A stretch of 7,439 nucleotides of DNA, from assembly GCA_913053915.1 (NCBI GenBank), contig CAJXGP010000087.1, positions 1-7,439 on the forward strand, in the 5' to 3' direction. The DNA comes from an uncultured Ignavibacteriales bacterium. Lineage in GTDB: Bacteria > Bacteroidota > Ignavibacteria > Ignavibacteriales > Ignavibacteriaceae. Within the stretch, counting starts at the first letter, position 1, and every line of letters begins with the position of its first letter. Below are positions 6,430 to 7,439 of the stretch, piece after piece. A program made the position numbers and the translations under genes. The notes beneath the pieces were generated by a model. That model was not told where the DNA came from. It did no database searches and saw only the letters and a program-made list of their open reading frames with translations.

Positions 6430-7439
6430 TTACACCGCCGAAATAATTTGCTGTATTCTAGTTTTATTATTAGCATAAGCAATCGCAGTTTCCAAAGAAA
6501 TTTTTTTGTTTAAATATAGCCGTTTCAAATCTTGTTCCATCGTTATCATTCCTTGATGAGCGCCTTGATTGATCATCATATAAATTTCACTAGTATTATT
6601 ATTTTTTATTGCTCCCTTTACACCGGGGTTTACAATTAGAACTTCTTTTGCTAAGGTTAACTTACCATCCAAACTCGGCACAAGTTTTTGTGAAACTATA
6701 GAAATTAATACATCGGCTAATCTGTTTCTAACTCTTTCTTGTTCACTCGAATGTACTTCGGCAATAATTCTATCGAGTGATTCAACCGCCGAGGAAGTAT
6801 GTAACGTTGAAAAAACTTTATGTCCGGTATCGGTTACTTCCAAAGCAGCTATTATGGTTTCCGGATCTCTCATTTCTCCGATAACTATAATATCGGGATC
6901 TTGTCTTAGAGCTTGTATTACACCATCTTTAAATGATAAAACATCGCGTCCTACTTCCCTGTGTCGTATAATTGCATTATTAGAAATGTGTACATATTCT
7001 ATGGGAGAGGCAATAATTACGATATGTATATGATCAATCTTGTTATGAGCTTCAATAATAGAGTCCAAAGTAGTCGATTTACCTGACCCTGATATCCCGG
7101 TAATCAATGATAACCCAAATTTTATATATTTGTAACTCATGGCTCTTACTGCGTAAGGATGAAATCCTAGGGTATCAAATGCTCTAATCTCTGAATTTAT
7201 TGCTCGCATATTCAAAGCTAGCGAATCTAATTCATAATAACAATCAGCTCTAAATCTGACATTTACGTTTCTTCTTTCATATAGAAAAGTATAACTAAAA
7301 TCGAGGTTTCGAGTGGCTGCAAGATATTTTCTTTGATTTTCATTTAATAAATTAGAAATAATTATTGAGGCTTCGTCCTCGTTAAGTAAGGGAAAATCTT
7401 TCACCCTTTCTTTTTTACCGTATATTCTTAACCAAATAA
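6430..7439 (-). CDS. pilT: PilT-family type IV pilus ATPase (partial, N-terminus off the window)
   Basis: PilT-family proteins are hexameric cytoplasmic ATPases that retract the pilus. The frame is open to the window edge: upstream of a GTG at 7404 it continues as WLRIYGKKER, which fits the start of the PilT N-terminal domain, so that GTG is internal, not the start. Some 335 residues are visible; perhaps 20-30 are missing. Numbering from the GTG: RFR (50-52) matches the arginine-bearing N-domain strand; Walker A is GISGSGKS (103-110); the Asp-box position reads IASPIE (131-136); HREVGRD is at 148-154; Walker B is DIIVIGEMRD (171-180); the His box is TGHKVFSTLHT (193-203). The C-terminal region has AIKNNNTSEIY (265-275), a degenerate form of PilT's AIRNLIRE motif, then QGMITMEQDL. 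PilB/GspE features (long N-domain, zinc-binding cysteines) are absent. PilU or a paralogous motor is the main alternative. The missing acidic pair of the Asp box is the oddity. Confidence 0.93.
   Translation of the reverse strand, partial: IWLRIYGKKERVKDFPLLNEDEASIIISNLLNENQRKYLAATRNLDFSYTFLYERRNVNVRFRADCYYELDSLALNMRAINSEIRAFDTLGFHPYAVRAMSYKYIKFGLSLITGISGSGKSTTLDSIIEAHNKIDHIHIVIIASPIEYVHISNNAIIRHREVGRDVLSFKDGVIQALRQDPDIIVIGEMRDPETIIAALEVTDTGHKVFSTLHTSSAVESLDRIIAEVHSSEQERVRNRLADVLISIVSQKLVPSLDGKLTLAKEVLIVNPGVKGAIKNNNTSEIYMMINQGAHQGMITMEQDLKRLYLNKKISLETAIAYANNKTRIQQIISAV

Noticed and set aside
2697..7439. A true type II secretion (gsp) operon
   Set aside because: The GspL-like fusion and GspC-like domain suggest it, but the ATPase is of PilT rather than GspE type and the PilO domain fits pilus systems better. 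It remains an alternative, not the main call.

Overview
The window is AT-rich (roughly one third G+C by eye) and densely coding. All six genes lie on the minus strand, so transcription runs from high to low coordinates. No gap between genes exceeds 14 bases: the six junctions-to-be-read are one 4-base overlap, one direct stop/start abutment, and gaps of 14, 7 and 3 bases. This looks like one stretch of a single operon whose promoter lies beyond position 7439 and whose end lies before position 1. The genes and domain styles (GspL-like fusion, short secretin, sensor kinase with GAF domain, low G+C, isolated receiver) suggest a Gram-negative bacterium, plausibly of the Bacteroidota/Ignavibacteriota/Chlorobi (FCB) group. 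That placement is inference; there is no marker gene here.

Layout in the direction of transcription: (1) 7439-6430, a PilT-family hexameric ATPase, cut by the window edge at its N-terminus; (2) 6429-4885, a PilM-PilN fusion of GspL-like design; (3) 4888-3998, a PilO protein carrying a C-terminal PilP/GspC-like domain; (4) 3983-2697, a short PilQ/GspD-type secretin; (5) 2689-2324, a stand-alone receiver-domain response regulator; (6) 2320-1, a membrane histidine kinase (periplasmic sensor, HAMP, GAF, HisKA, HATPase), cut by the window edge at its C-terminus.

Taken together, genes 1-4 form the core of a type IV pilus (or closely related type II secretion-like) machine: a cytoplasmic motor, the inner-membrane alignment complex, its periplasmic bridge, and the outer-membrane pore. 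What is unusual is compaction. Functions normally spread over pilM, pilN, pilO, pilP and pilQ are carried by three genes through two fusions, and the secretin has lost most of the usual periplasmic domains. The motor keeps its Walker A, Walker B and His boxes, but its Asp box reads IASPIE instead of the usual IEDPIE. Genes 5 and 6 form a probable two-component pair in the same transcription unit and may regulate the machine or respond together with it.

No RNA gene, insertion sequence, CRISPR array, internal promoter or terminator was found. There is no non-coding stretch longer than 14 bases.
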